Notes: generated by a model from the letters alone, not told the origin. Counted from the first letter of the stretch, positions 23,834-32,777 are shown. The stretch is DNA of 64,000 nt from Alkalibacterium sp049389645 (GCF_049389645.1 NZ_CP186540.1:868001-932000); one strand, 5' to 3'. Translations and numbers: made by a program.

Positions 23834-23877
23834 AGAGCCCCTAGAGTTAGGTTTGTAAAACTAACTTTAGGGGCTCT
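23834..23877. terminator. Bidirectional terminator
   Basis: Arms AGAGCCCCTAGAGTTAG and its near-complement with a ten-base loop lie between the plus-strand small membrane gene and the minus-strand PAP2 gene. An A-run and T residues flank it. Confidence 0.8.
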
Positions 23878-23884
23878 GTTCAAC

Positions 23885-24583
23885 TTAGTTTGAATGTTCG
23901 TCGTTCTTTATCTCTTTTTCAGTCAAGAACAAACTGTAAATACCTAAACTGAGTGACAAGATGGCTAGACCAAGTGAATAGCCACCAATGACATCAGATG
24001 GATAATGCACACCTAAATAGATGCGACTGATCCCCATCAATGCAATCAAGGGAACAATCACCAAGGTAGCAGGCAAAATGATTTTCCAGCTCGAATAGGT
24101 CCGGATAATCAAAAATAGTAATGCCCCGTAAACAATAATGGCTCCCATCGCGTGTCCACTCGGAAAAGAGTAACCGCCTTGAGTGATCAGGTGCTCTACA
24201 CTTGTTGGTCTTTCACGTTGGAAAATAAATTTGACTATTTGATTCATCACCCCTGCTCCAAAGACAACTGTGATAACATACCAGAGTGCAATTTTTTTAT
24301 TCTTTCTGTGGATTCCTGCAAACCAGGCAACGGCTACCGTTAGACTCCCTATCGCTATGGGATTACCTAACCGGGTAATGGAAATGAAAAAGATATTCAG
24401 TAACGTTTCGCGTTCTTCATGAATCTCTGCACCAATCATTTCGTCAAGCACACCAATAAATCCCCAGTCATAAAAGCTCATCCAGACCAAAAACAAAAAA
24501 GGGAGTGTCAGTATTGATCCCAGTAAAAAAAGTCGTTTCGGTGTTCCTAATTTCTCGATTACAATTTTTTTGAACGGGTTCAT
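23885..24583 (-). CDS. PAP2 family membrane phosphatase
   Basis: A 232-residue protein with about six membrane helices. The PAP2 active-site motifs are present: KFIFQRERPTSVEH (KxxxxxxRP), YSFPSGHAMG (PSGH) and SRIYLGVHYPSDVIGG (SRxxxxxHxxxD). Such enzymes dephosphorylate lipid pyrophosphates, including undecaprenyl-PP, or phosphatidate on the outer membrane face. The start chosen, ATG followed by NPFKK, has AAAAGGAG ten bases upstream; a TTG seven codons earlier overlaps that site. Confidence 0.9.
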   Translation of the reverse strand: MNPFKKIVIEKLGTPKRLFLLGSILTLPFLFLVWMSFYDWGFIGVLDEMIGAEIHEERETLLNIFFISITRLGNPIAIGSLTVAVAWFAGIHRKNKKIALWYVITVVFGAGVMNQIVKFIFQRERPTSVEHLITQGGYSFPSGHAMGAIIVYGALLFLIIRTYSSWKIILPATLVIVPLIALMGISRIYLGVHYPSDVIGGYSLGLAILSLSLGIYSLFLTEKEIKNDEHSN

Positions 24584-24676
24584 CAATCCATTTCTCCTTT
24601 TCAATCAATTAGAATTATTTTCCATCTTTTCTGGTTTTTGTGCAACTATTATGTATCATCTCCACTCTTTTTGACT

Positions 24677-24705
24677 TTGACATTTACGAACTATTTAGGT
24701 AAAGT
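24677..24705 (+). promoter_or_regulatory. guaC promoter with PurBox-like site
   Basis: TTGACA and TAAAGT are 17 bp apart. The 13-mer ATTTACGAACTAT at 24682-24694 inside the spacer matches the Firmicutes PurR box AWWWCCGAACWWT at 12 of 13 positions. A PurR protein bound here would overlap RNA polymerase, so repression is more likely than activation. PurR control of guaC is inference. Confidence 0.6.
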
Positions 24706-24786
24706 AGAACAGGGAAACAAATATGTTAGAGTAACACTTTTCTCCCAAAATATGTCATTAAAGACAGTAAAATAGAGGAGTATGAA

Positions 24787-25818
24787 ATGAAAGTATTTGA
24801 TTACGAAGACATCCAATTAATCCCAGCTAAATCGATCGTTAGAAGTCGTTCAGAATGTAATACACAGGTTCAACTTGGCAAACACACTTTTGCGCTGCCC
24901 GTTGTCCCTGCAAACATGCAGACAGTGATCGATGATGACTTAGCCATCTGGTTAGCCCAAAATAATTATTTTTATATCATGCATCGTTTTGAAGAAGATC
25001 TCAGAAAAGATTTTATTAAAAAAATGAAAAAAAATCAATTGATTTCATCTATTAGTCTAGGTGTAAAAGACGAAGAATATGATTTTATAGAAGAATTGGA
25101 TCGAGAAAATCTAGTTCCTGACTATATGACCATCGACGTGGCCCATGGTCATTCTGAATTAGTCATTGACATGATCAAACACGTCAAACAATTCTTGCCA
25201 GATACATTCTTGATTGCCGGAAATGTTGGCACACCAGAGGCTGTACGGGAACTGGAAAATGCCGGTGCGGACGCGACCAAAGTTGGTATTGGTCCCGGAA
25301 AAGTATGCACAACAAAACTTAAAACCGGCTTCGGTACGGGCGGATGGCAATTAGCTGCCCTTTCATCCTGTTCAAAAGCAGCCAGAAAACCATTGATTGC
25401 CGACGGAGGTATTCGTACACACGGTGATATTGCGAAGTCTATTCGTTTTGGTGCGACGATGGTCATGATCGGTTCTCTTCTAGCAGGTCACGAACAATCG
25501 CCCGGAAAAACGATCGAAGTGGATGGGACCTTATACAAAGAATACTTTGGCAGCGCCTCGGCTCATCAAAAAGGCGAACGTAAAAATGTCGAAGGCAAGA
25601 AAATGTTAACGGAGTATAAAGGGGATATTTCCGATACCTTGCTTGAAATGCAACAAGACTTACAATCCTCCATCTCATATGCTGGGGGCAATGACATCGA
25701 ATCTTTGAGAAAAGTGGACTATGTGATTGTTAAAAACTCGATCATGAATGGCGAAAATTATAATTCAAGTGGGATCGACGTCCCTGATAGCTTTGCTTCA
25801 AGTAATTTTACCGACTGA
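24787..25818 (+). CDS. guaC: GMP reductase
   Basis: The 343-residue TIM-barrel enzyme reduces GMP to IMP with NADPH, balancing purine nucleotides. It carries DYEDIQLIPAKS at the start, the catalytic cysteine loop GIGPGKVCTTKLKTGFGTGG near residue 177, the phosphate-binding ADGGIRTHGDIAKSI and MIGSLLAGHEQSPG, and the mobile flap near EYFGSASAHQKG. The lack of CBS domains separates it from IMP dehydrogenase. GAGGAG lies before the start. The PurBox-like promoter and the purine operon in the same window fit its role. Confidence 0.93.
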   Translation: MKVFDYEDIQLIPAKSIVRSRSECNTQVQLGKHTFALPVVPANMQTVIDDDLAIWLAQNNYFYIMHRFEEDLRKDFIKKMKKNQLISSISLGVKDEEYDFIEELDRENLVPDYMTIDVAHGHSELVIDMIKHVKQFLPDTFLIAGNVGTPEAVRELENAGADATKVGIGPGKVCTTKLKTGFGTGGWQLAALSSCSKAARKPLIADGGIRTHGDIAKSIRFGATMVMIGSLLAGHEQSPGKTIEVDGTLYKEYFGSASAHQKGERKNVEGKKMLTEYKGDISDTLLEMQQDLQSSISYAGGNDIESLRKVDYVIVKNSIMNGENYNSSGIDVPDSFASSNFTD

Positions 25819-25824
25819 CAAATC

Positions 25825-25865
25825 AAAAAACCACTATCTCCCATCAGGGCGAGATAGTGGTTTTT
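25825..25865. terminator. Bidirectional terminator after guaC
   Basis: CCACTATCTC and GAGATAGTGG form a 10-bp stem extended by A-T pairs, with a ten-base loop, flanked by A6 and T5. It ends guaC and, from the other strand, the small membrane protein gene that finishes at its edge. Confidence 0.88.
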
Positions 25866-26029
25866 CATTTATACAGTTCAATAATGATGATGACGATGAA
25901 ATACAAAAAGACGATAAATAGCGCAATAAATACTGTCCATAAAGGCAAGTCAAAGACTAGGCTTAAGAGCAAGTATATGACAAAAGTAAAGAGCGGGTAC
26001 GTGACGATTGTTTTTGGATCAATATCCAT
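25865..26029 (-). CDS. 54-residue hydrophobic membrane protein
   Basis: The frame starts at ATG shortly after GAGAAGGTAATG, 12 bp after the stop of the guanylate-kinase-like gene, and ends at the terminator. The product, beginning MDIDPKTIVTYPLFTFVIYL, has two membrane helices (about 10-26 and 30-50) separated by DLPL, and a short ELYK tail. No family is recognised. The tight spacing and terminator support a real third gene of this minus-strand group. Confidence 0.6.
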   Translation of the reverse strand: MDIDPKTIVTYPLFTFVIYLLLSLVFDLPLWTVFIALFIVFLYFIVIIIIELYK

Positions 26030-26041
26030 ACCATTACCTTC

Positions 26042-26596
26042 TCACTTAAAGGATCGTTTCGTTTCTTTTAAGGTGTTGAGAATAGTTTCGACACTCTTCT
26101 TAACGGATTTATTTTCAATCACTAAATCTGATTCTTCTATCGGTTCTGATTCGTTGATTGCTTGACTAAACTCGATACGTTCAGCAATCTTATCTTCCTG
26201 ATCTCCTCTAGCCTTCATTCTTTTTTTCATTTCTTCTTCGGAAACGTAGACAAAAACAACAAACGTTTCTTCAGGATAAACAGATTTCAAAGCCTTTGCG
26301 CCATTTTTATCCAAAGAAACATGAACGAGAGGGAACTTGATCAACGCTTCGCGTACCTCTGCTTTGGTCAAGCCATACAGGTTTCCATTATAGACGGTCT
26401 GCTCGATGAAGTCGTCAGGGTCCAATTCTTCTTCTTTTTTGAAGTAATAATCTATCCCGTCGGTTTCTCCGGGTCGTGGTTTACGTGTGGTTGTGGTGAC
26501 CAGCTTCGGATAACCTTTTTTTGATAATTCATCACCCAACGTTGTTTTCCCACTTCCACTTGGACCTACGAGTACTATCAATCGTTTCCCGCTCAT
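26042..26596 (-). CDS. Guanylate kinase-like protein
   Basis: A 184-residue P-loop kinase with LIVLVGPSGSGKTTLG at the N-terminus, the GMP-binding VTTTTRKPRPGETDGIDYYF near residue 35 and YNGNLYGLTKAEV, and an RMKARGDQ lid. These residues match guanylate kinase (GMP plus ATP to GDP). It is shorter than typical Gmk (about 205 residues) and not in the usual gmk-rpoZ context, so it may be a paralogue of a housekeeping enzyme. GGAAGGAGG precedes the start. It sits 92 bp downstream of a divergent cis-prenyltransferase gene. Confidence 0.8.
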   Translation of the reverse strand: MSGKRLIVLVGPSGSGKTTLGDELSKKGYPKLVTTTTRKPRPGETDGIDYYFKKEEELDPDDFIEQTVYNGNLYGLTKAEVREALIKFPLVHVSLDKNGAKALKSVYPEETFVVFVYVSEEEMKKRMKARGDQEDKIAERIEFSQAINESEPIEESDLVIENKSVKKSVETILNTLKETKRSFK

Positions 26597-26688
26597 ACGC
26601 GACCTCCTTCCTGTATTCCCTATTTTTAAGCTAAGCCTATTTAATTCAAATCAAGTGTGCAAACATGATTACTGTGACCATATATTCA

Positions 26689-27351
26689 TTAGCCACCTAA
26701 AGTTATATCTGTTTCCTGGTACCAAGATAAAGCTTCGTGTAAATGCTCTTCTTTATAGTCTGGCCATAGATCATCAAAAACGAAAATGTCGGAATAAATC
26801 GACTGAACAGGTAAAAAGCCGCTTAGTCTTCGGCGCCCACCCCATCTTAAAATCAAATCGATGCGGGAAACATCTTTGGATGCCATCATCTCTGTAATAT
26901 CCTTTGACGGTGTGCCGGCACTCTCTTCCAATGCGCAATTCAGATCCCAGTTCCATCCGTAGTTAACTAAGAAATTCACTTTCATTTTTCCTTCGCCAAA
27001 TTTCGTTCGTTTGTTTGCGTAAGGTAATAATTCTTTAGGAAAAACATCCGAATCGGTGTTTCCTAACACGAGTAAATCAGCATCTTTTTTCTTTAATTCA
27101 TTGACAGAATCAACACAGGCTTTTTGAAACGCTTTTGTTTGGAGCGACGGACGTTTAACATTATCCATGGTAAAGCCATAATAGGTCATTTCTTCAACAC
27201 CAAGCTCCAGGCAGGCTTCATAGAGTTTCATTCCAGGACCTATGCCATGATTATATCCGTCATGTTTTTTTAATCCTTTAGTTAAGGCCCATCTTCGGTT
27301 CCCATCTGGAATAACTCCAATATGTTTTGGTAAACGTTTGTAGTTTTTCAT
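26689..27351 (-). CDS. Divergent cis-prenyltransferase (UppS family) protein
   Basis: The 220-residue protein aligns by motif with undecaprenyl diphosphate synthase: GVIPDGNRRWA (the catalytic Asp in place of MDGNGRWA), NFLVNYGWNWDL, and the C-terminal SGFLPVQSIYSDIFVFDDLWPDY. Differences are notable: the E. coli TGGEHR metal-binding block reads WGGRRR here, losing the Glu, and the SSENW block reads TMDNV. It is therefore likely a paralogue with altered or lost activity rather than the essential UppS. Its strand neighbours are the guanylate-kinase-like and 54-residue membrane proteins. Confidence 0.8.
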   Translation of the reverse strand: MKNYKRLPKHIGVIPDGNRRWALTKGLKKHDGYNHGIGPGMKLYEACLELGVEEMTYYGFTMDNVKRPSLQTKAFQKACVDSVNELKKKDADLLVLGNTDSDVFPKELLPYANKRTKFGEGKMKVNFLVNYGWNWDLNCALEESAGTPSKDITEMMASKDVSRIDLILRWGGRRRLSGFLPVQSIYSDIFVFDDLWPDYKEEHLHEALSWYQETDITLGG

Positions 27352-27537
27352 ATTTTAATAATCTCCTTCTAAAGTGAACTCAAAAATTTCAAAACCTTGT
27401 TGCTATTATCATACCGTTTTTTACCTCTATTCATCAACTAAACAATATATTAATTATTGGAATAGTCTGCAATATACATGTATACATAAGAATAAAATCA
27501 ATTCATGTTTGTTACGCATTATACTATTTATTTATGT

Positions 27538-27571
27538 AAAAACCTGACGCTTCTATAAGCACCAGGTTTTT
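27538..27571. terminator. Terminator downstream of dsdA
   Basis: AAAACCTG and CAGGTTTT arms with an inner CGCTT/AAGC pair and flanking A/T runs lie just after the dsdA stop. The 180 bp between this hairpin and the cis-prenyltransferase start hold only AT-rich promoter-like sequence. Confidence 0.7.
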
Positions 27572-27574
27572 TTG

Positions 27575-28924
27575 TTATAATTCGTGAGTTTGACACTCTT
27601 TTAAAAACTCTTGACGGTTTTTTTCTGGAACCATCGATCCACCTGTTGCCCAGGCAATATGTGTCGCTTGACCCATTTTATCGGATAATCCTTTTTCCTT
27701 GATATACTCTTGACCGTCATTAGACTGTATCAGACGGTACGGTCCAATCAAACCAGCAACGGCTGCGGGTTCCAGGAAGATGCTTTCTTTTTCATAGAGT
27801 TTACACAGTAAAGCCTTGAAGACGTCATCATCGATCGAGTAGCCGCCACTGAAGAACGTGCGCATCAACTTAGCGACCAGTCCCGAGGTTCGCGGAACTG
27901 CTAAACCATCTGCCACAGTTAATCCACCTAAGTCAAAGTCAAAAACAGATATTTCATCATATTTTTGACTAAGCAAGCCAATCATCATGCTCGGCATTTT
28001 CGTCGGTTCTGCAAAGAAACAATGGACATGGTCCCCAAAGGCTTGTTTCAATCCAAACGTGATCCCACCTGGCGAGCCACCAATGCCACAAGGCAAGTAC
28101 ACAAATAACGGATGCTCGGCATCAACTTTGATTCCAGCTAATTCAACCTGTACCTTCATACGTAAACCACCCGCTGTGTAGCCTAAGAACAGTTTTTCCG
28201 AATGCTCATCATCCACGAAATAACTTTTAGGATCAGCTTCCGACTCAGCACGCCCGTTTTCAACGGCTTTGGAGAAGTCCGTATCATGTTCGATCACTTC
28301 TACGCCTATATTTCTCAGATATTCTTTTTTCCATTGTTTAGCTTCAACTGACATATGCACCGTCACTTCAAAGCCTAACTTACGACCCATTGTTCCAACA
28401 CTGATCCCTAGGTTACCCGTCGTCCCGACAGTGATATTAAACTGTGAGAAGAAGGTCTTGAATTCGTCGCTGGCAAAAACAGCATAGTCTTCATTCGTGT
28501 TATCAATTAAGCCGTGTTCAAGCGCCAATTCTTCCGCATGCTCCAACACTTCATAAATAGCTCCTCTAGCTTTGATGGTCCCGGAAATCGGAAGTAAATC
28601 ATCGCGTTTTAACAACAGACGTCCTTCTAATTTTTCGTTTAAAGCCTCATCTAGATAGTTTTTCATCTTAGTAATTTCTGAAAGAGGTGATTCAATGATT
28701 CCAGCTATAACTTCAGTTTCAGGAAAAGCCACACGGATAAAAGCTGCGAAACGTTGCAAACGTTCTTCTGCATCTAGAATGTCCGCTTTAGAAAACTTTG
28801 TCTGTGCCGTTGCTTCCTCAGTTGGTAACGTCATCGGGTTTTTCCAAAATACTTCTTCTCCCTGTTTTATATTATTTAATAAGGGCGTTTGTTCAATCAG
28901 TTTAGCTACATTCTTATCTGTCAT
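27575..28924 (-). CDS. dsdA: D-serine ammonia-lyase (dehydratase)
   Basis: The 449-residue PLP enzyme converts D-serine to pyruvate and ammonia. The PLP lysine is in SGTIKARGAIYEV near residue 117, the phosphate-binding loop is TTGNLGISVGTMG near residue 169, and LPCGIGGSPGGITFGLK near residue 279 is typical of DsdA. The length matches the E. coli enzyme (about 440). It is a single gene without a DsdC-type regulator or DsdX transporter nearby. GAAAGGAAG precedes the start. Confidence 0.93.
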   Translation of the reverse strand: MTDKNVAKLIEQTPLLNNIKQGEEVFWKNPMTLPTEEATAQTKFSKADILDAEERLQRFAAFIRVAFPETEVIAGIIESPLSEITKMKNYLDEALNEKLEGRLLLKRDDLLPISGTIKARGAIYEVLEHAEELALEHGLIDNTNEDYAVFASDEFKTFFSQFNITVGTTGNLGISVGTMGRKLGFEVTVHMSVEAKQWKKEYLRNIGVEVIEHDTDFSKAVENGRAESEADPKSYFVDDEHSEKLFLGYTAGGLRMKVQVELAGIKVDAEHPLFVYLPCGIGGSPGGITFGLKQAFGDHVHCFFAEPTKMPSMMIGLLSQKYDEISVFDFDLGGLTVADGLAVPRTSGLVAKLMRTFFSGGYSIDDDVFKALLCKLYEKESIFLEPAAVAGLIGPYRLIQSNDGQEYIKEKGLSDKMGQATHIAWATGGSMVPEKNRQEFLKECQTHEL

Positions 28925-29071
28925 TACAGTCTTCCTTTCAATATCTCATCAACCTATTGGTCTATTCAGCTTAATCATTATAGCACATTAGACCAAGCAG
29001 AAAAATAAATGAAAGGCGCTTCTAATCAGATGATAATCTTTCTATAATTTGAAGCATACAACCAGACTCAG

Positions 29072-29509
29072 TCATTCTTTTATGATGTTTTTTTCACCAT
29101 ACGTATCCGTTAGAAAAACAATAGACTGATGGATGAGTTCTTTTAAAACATCAGTATTTATATCGTCTAGTTTATTTACATACACACAGGCTTTGCCCGC
29201 TTTATGCTTACCAAATTCTTTTAACAATTCTTCCCGTTTTTCATCACCGGTCGCAAAATACAGACTGAACCTTGTCTTTCGGGGAGAAAAGCCTACTAAC
29301 ATGCTGTCACCTTCATGCCCTGAATCATATTTATAATGATAGACTCCATATCCAATGATACTCGGTCCCCACATTTTCGGTTCCATACCTGTTGTTTCAG
29401 AAAATATATCGAGTAACCTGAACGTATCCTCACGTTTCTTCGGATGCTCGACCGATTCAACAAACGCTACCACACTCGCATCGGTGGGCTGTGTTTTCAA
29501 TTCATACAA
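29072..29509 (-). CDS. DUF1801 family protein
   Basis: A 145-residue soluble protein with the DUF1801 plan: VVAFVESVEHPKKREDTFRLLDIFS at the N-terminus, GPSIIGYGVYHYKY in the middle, and GFSPRKTRFSLYF followed by a LGKHKxGKxCVYVNKLDDI-like end. The fold is related to YdhG/Frataxin-like small domains. Its function is unknown. It is monocistronic; a weak promoter lies in the 170-bp gap to the divergent exporter gene. Confidence 0.82.
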   Translation of the reverse strand: MYELKTQPTDASVVAFVESVEHPKKREDTFRLLDIFSETTGMEPKMWGPSIIGYGVYHYKYDSGHEGDSMLVGFSPRKTRFSLYFATGDEKREELLKEFGKHKAGKACVYVNKLDDINTDVLKELIHQSIVFLTDTYGEKNIIKE

Positions 29510-29612
29510 ATTATATTCCTCCTCATTGACCTCGCTAGTAGATAATTAATATTAGTCTACCACATAGCATTTCAGGATAGAAATAAGACACCATTCATCG
29601 CGTTAAAATCTA

Positions 29613-29642
29613 TTCGCATTTATTATGAAAAATCGTTATACT
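29613..29642 (+). promoter_or_regulatory. Promoter of the ThrE-like exporter genes
   Basis: TTCGCA and TATACT are 18 bp apart and lie 36 bp upstream of the start of the first exporter gene. The -10 is consensus, the -35 weak. Confidence 0.45.
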
Positions 29643-29677
29643 AGGCGTATTGAAAGTTTCTTTTAGGAGGGTTAGGA

Positions 29678-30436
29678 ATGCAACAGTACCCCGTATCTGC
29701 TATTTTAGATGTCTGCGTAGAAGCGGGCAGAGTCATGCTTGAAAATGGCGCGGAAACTTACCGCGTTGAAGATACGCTTTACCGTATCGCAAAAAGTTAT
29801 CATCTCAAGAACATAAACGTGTTTGTCGTTCCTACTGCCTTGATCATTACTGTCCAGGGAGAAGATGGACAAGACCACACCGAACTCTTACGAATGAACG
29901 ATAGAATTACCAATTTGGAAAAAGTTTCCATGGTGAACGATCTCTCGAGGCAGCTTTCGAAAAAAGCACTACCTCCCAAAAGAGTGACAGAAAAACTAAA
30001 TAATATAAAAGACACTCCCACTAACTTTACTCGTTGGCAGCGAAACAGTGCAATGGCAGTCGCTTGTGGTGGGTTCACCTTATTATTCGGCGGCTCCTAT
30101 TTAGAAATCCTTCCCGCTTTTATTGCCGGAGGCTTAGGTCATTATCTTTTTGAAGTTGTCAATAACTGGACCAACGTCAGTTTCTTTGCTGAAATGGTTG
30201 CTTCATTTTTCATTGGACTCTTAGCCGTCTTGTTTACCACTTTGGGATTTGGCCAAGACGTCAACGTCATTATCATCGGCAGTGTGATGTCACTAGTTCC
30301 CGGTATGGCCATAACCAACAGCTTCAGAGATTTGATGGCTGGCCATTTACTTGCCGGCGTGGCCGTATTGGCCAAAGCCTTTTTAACCGCCGGAGCTATC
30401 GGTATAGGTGTGGCAATAGTCCTCGCATTCTTATAA
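29678..30436 (+). CDS. Threonine/serine exporter large subunit, ThrE N-terminal domain (YjjP-like)
   Basis: The 252-residue protein begins with a cytoplasmic domain (residues 1-115) bearing AGRVMLENGAETYRVEDTL and FVVPTALIITV, the DUF1212/ThrE signature, followed by about five membrane helices (118-250) with SLVPGMAITNSFRDLMAGHLLAG. In E. coli and others the YjjP/YjjB pair exports succinate, while ThrE exports threonine and serine; the substrate here is unknown. AGGAGGG precedes the start. It is followed 18 bp later by the small subunit gene. Confidence 0.88.
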   Translation: MQQYPVSAILDVCVEAGRVMLENGAETYRVEDTLYRIAKSYHLKNINVFVVPTALIITVQGEDGQDHTELLRMNDRITNLEKVSMVNDLSRQLSKKALPPKRVTEKLNNIKDTPTNFTRWQRNSAMAVACGGFTLLFGGSYLEILPAFIAGGLGHYLFEVVNNWTNVSFFAEMVASFFIGLLAVLFTTLGFGQDVNVIIIGSVMSLVPGMAITNSFRDLMAGHLLAGVAVLAKAFLTAGAIGIGVAIVLAFL

Positions 30437-30454
30437 AGAGAAAGGAGAAATAAA

Positions 30455-30922
30455 GTGACTTTAAATTATTTAACCTATTTACTTGCAGCCTTTGTTGCTT
30501 CTTTTGCCTTTGGTGTCATGTACAACGTGCCTACGCGTACGCTTTTTGCTTCAAGTATCTCTGGTGCTCTCGGATGGTTAGTCTACTACGTCATTGCATT
30601 TCAATTTGGTTTTGTTGTATTCATTGGTGCAGGTGCAGCGTCTTTCTTAGTGGCATTTTTTAGTCAGTGGTTCGCCAGATACTATAGAATGCCCGTTATC
30701 GTCTTCGCCGTTCCAGCAATTATTCCTCTTGTTCCAGGTGGTTCAGCTTATAATATGATGCGCGCTTTTATTGAAGGCCATACAGAATTAGCATTAATGT
30801 ACGGGACGGAAACCTTCTTAGTTTCCGGAGCAATTGCCCTGGGTCTTTCTATTAACAGTGGTTTGTTTCAAATTTTCTCTAATCGTACATTCGGCAAGCG
30901 TGATAAACGGTATCTGCCATAA
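30455..30922 (+). CDS. Threonine/serine exporter small subunit, ThrE C-terminal domain (YjjB-like)
   Basis: A 155-residue protein with four membrane helices and the DUF3815 motif PAIIPLVPGGSAYNMMRAFIEG near residue 87. It corresponds to the C-terminal half of fused ThrE proteins and must work with the adjacent larger subunit. GTG is used as the start, preceded by AGAAAGGAG. A bidirectional terminator follows. Confidence 0.88.
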   Translation: MTLNYLTYLLAAFVASFAFGVMYNVPTRTLFASSISGALGWLVYYVIAFQFGFVVFIGAGAASFLVAFFSQWFARYYRMPVIVFAVPAIIPLVPGGSAYNMMRAFIEGHTELALMYGTETFLVSGAIALGLSINSGLFQIFSNRTFGKRDKRYLP

Positions 30923-30977
30923 GTTATATTTGAATTATAGAGTTTCGTTATCATATCAACTTCTGTAATGATTAATC

Positions 30978-31020
30978 AAAAAAGAGAGAAAGCAAATTTT
31001 ATTTGCTTTCTCTCTTTTTT
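30978..31020. terminator. Bidirectional terminator between exporter and M23 genes
   Basis: A 20-bp near-perfect inverted repeat (AAAAAAGAGAGAAAGCAAAT and complement, loop TTT) lies between the convergent genes and provides a T-run in both directions. Confidence 0.9.
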
Positions 31021-31034
31021 TGCATTATTTAATT

Positions 31035-32777
31035 TTATCTGATGTAAATCATTGGATCAACGTGTGATCCGTTTTTGTATATTTTGAAATCTAAATGAAC
31101 ACCTGTTGAATGTCCTGTCGTTCCCATGATTCCTAATTGTTGTCCCTGTGATACGCGTTGTCCACGAGAAACACTTAAATTAGGTTGCATATGTGAATAA
31201 ACTGATGTGAATCCATCACCATGATCAATTCTGACGTAATAACCAAGTGCGCTACTATAACCCGCAGTCGTTACTATACCAGCACGAGATGCTATGATTG
31301 GTCCACTTCCTGCAATATCAACGCCTGTATGCAGTCGACGATCTCCAAAGATTGGATGAGTTCTCCATCCGTAAGGCGAAGTAATTCTGCCACTTGCCGG
31401 ACGTATCCAACCACTACTTGTTGGAGCAGCAACGCTAGACGATGTATTATTTGAAGACGTTGCAGCCTCTGCTGCTGACGCTTTACGTTCTTCTTCTCTT
31501 CGTTCAGCTGCAGCCTGTGCTGCCGCTCTACGTTCTTCTTCTCTTTGATTTGCTGCAGCTGTAGCCTGTGCTCTAGATTCTGCTTCAGCGTTTGCAACAC
31601 GTTCCGCTTCTACTCTAGCTAAACGTTCTTGTTCCTGACGATTTTCGGCTGCTGCACGTTGCTCGGCTGCTTTTTCTCTTTCAGCACGACGTTGTTCAGC
31701 TGAATTTCTTTCAGCAGTTAAACTTGCTTGTGCTTCTTGAGCTTGTTCTTCTTGAGCTTGTTCTTTTTGAGCTTCTTCTCGACGTTGTTCAGCAGCTAAA
31801 GCCACTTGTTCTTTACGTTCTGCTTCAGCCTGACGCTGTTTTGCTTCTTCGGCTTCTTTAGCAATAGCTTCTTCTTCAAGACGTTTCTCTTCAGCCAAAA
31901 GTTTTTCTTCAAGACGTTTCTCTTCTGCCAAACGTTTTTCTTCTGCTATACGTTCCTCTTCAAGGCGCTTCTCTTCTGCAATGCGTTTTTCTTCCAAACG
32001 TTTTTCTTCTGCTCTAATCTCTGTAGATAAAGCCATTGTTTCTTGAGCTAGCTCAAACTGTTCGCTGACAAACTGATCTTTTTCAGCGGAATTCATTTGA
32101 TAACGTTCAGCAACAAACATGATTTCATCATCTAGTTCAACTTGTTGAACCGTTAATTCTTCACGGTTAGTTTCGATCTGTGTTACCAATGTTTCAACTT
32201 CAGCTTTTTCAACTTGAACTTTTGACTCAGCTTTAATGACTGCTTCCTGATCGCGTCTCTGATCTTCAATAACTTGTTGGTTAGCAGATACTAATTTGCT
32301 GACCACACCAACGCGACTTATCAAATCTGAAATATCTTCTGCCGAAATTATCATATGTATGATGTTCGTTGGATTCCATTTAGTTTGTGTTGCCCGTGCT
32401 TGAGTCATCAATTTGTCGTTACGCACTTCAATAGCTTTTGTTAAATCTTCAATTTTTTTATTTAATTTTTCTATCTCTTTGTTTGTTTCTACCAGACGCT
32501 GGCTTTGTTCATCCAAGTCCTCTGTCAATTCTTGAATAGTGATTTGAAGTGACTGTATGTTTCCTTCCAGTTCTTGTCTTTCTTGCTCTAAACTATTCAT
32601 TTCAGCTTCAGTTTCTTCAATAACTGATCCAAGTTTCTTTGAGCGACCTTTATTATTTTCTACTTGTTCTTTTAAGTCTTCTAGGGGCTCCTCAGCTTGA
32701 ACAACGCTACCCAAAAATGGTGCAAAAGTTGTCAACAGCATCGAGGATACAAGTCCAATGATTATCTTATTCTTCAA
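31035..32777 (-). CDS. Secreted coiled-coil M23 peptidase (cell wall hydrolase, PcsB/CwlO-like plan)
   Basis: The TTG start is chosen because TGGAGG lies eight bases before it and it gives a clean signal peptide (MKNKIIIGLVSS, hydrophobic to about 24, cleavage after VQA at 28); upstream ATGs lie before the ribosome-binding site. The 580-residue product has an N-terminal coiled coil (about 30-230), an Ala/Glu/Gln/Arg-rich stretch with AEEKRLEE-type repeats (235-430), and a C-terminal M23/LytM domain (455-575) with HTGVD and YSHMQ. The last metal motif reads HLDFKI, where LytM enzymes have HLHFE. A WalR box upstream links it to cell wall control. Confidence 0.88.
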   Translation of the reverse strand: MKNKIIIGLVSSMLLTTFAPFLGSVVQAEEPLEDLKEQVENNKGRSKKLGSVIEETEAEMNSLEQERQELEGNIQSLQITIQELTEDLDEQSQRLVETNKEIEKLNKKIEDLTKAIEVRNDKLMTQARATQTKWNPTNIIHMIISAEDISDLISRVGVVSKLVSANQQVIEDQRRDQEAVIKAESKVQVEKAEVETLVTQIETNREELTVQQVELDDEIMFVAERYQMNSAEKDQFVSEQFELAQETMALSTEIRAEEKRLEEKRIAEEKRLEEERIAEEKRLAEEKRLEEKLLAEEKRLEEEAIAKEAEEAKQRQAEAERKEQVALAAEQRREEAQKEQAQEEQAQEAQASLTAERNSAEQRRAEREKAAEQRAAAENRQEQERLARVEAERVANAEAESRAQATAAANQREEERRAAAQAAAERREEERKASAAEAATSSNNTSSSVAAPTSSGWIRPASGRITSPYGWRTHPIFGDRRLHTGVDIAGSGPIIASRAGIVTTAGYSSALGYYVRIDHGDGFTSVYSHMQPNLSVSRGQRVSQGQQLGIMGTTGHSTGVHLDFKIYKNGSHVDPMIYIR

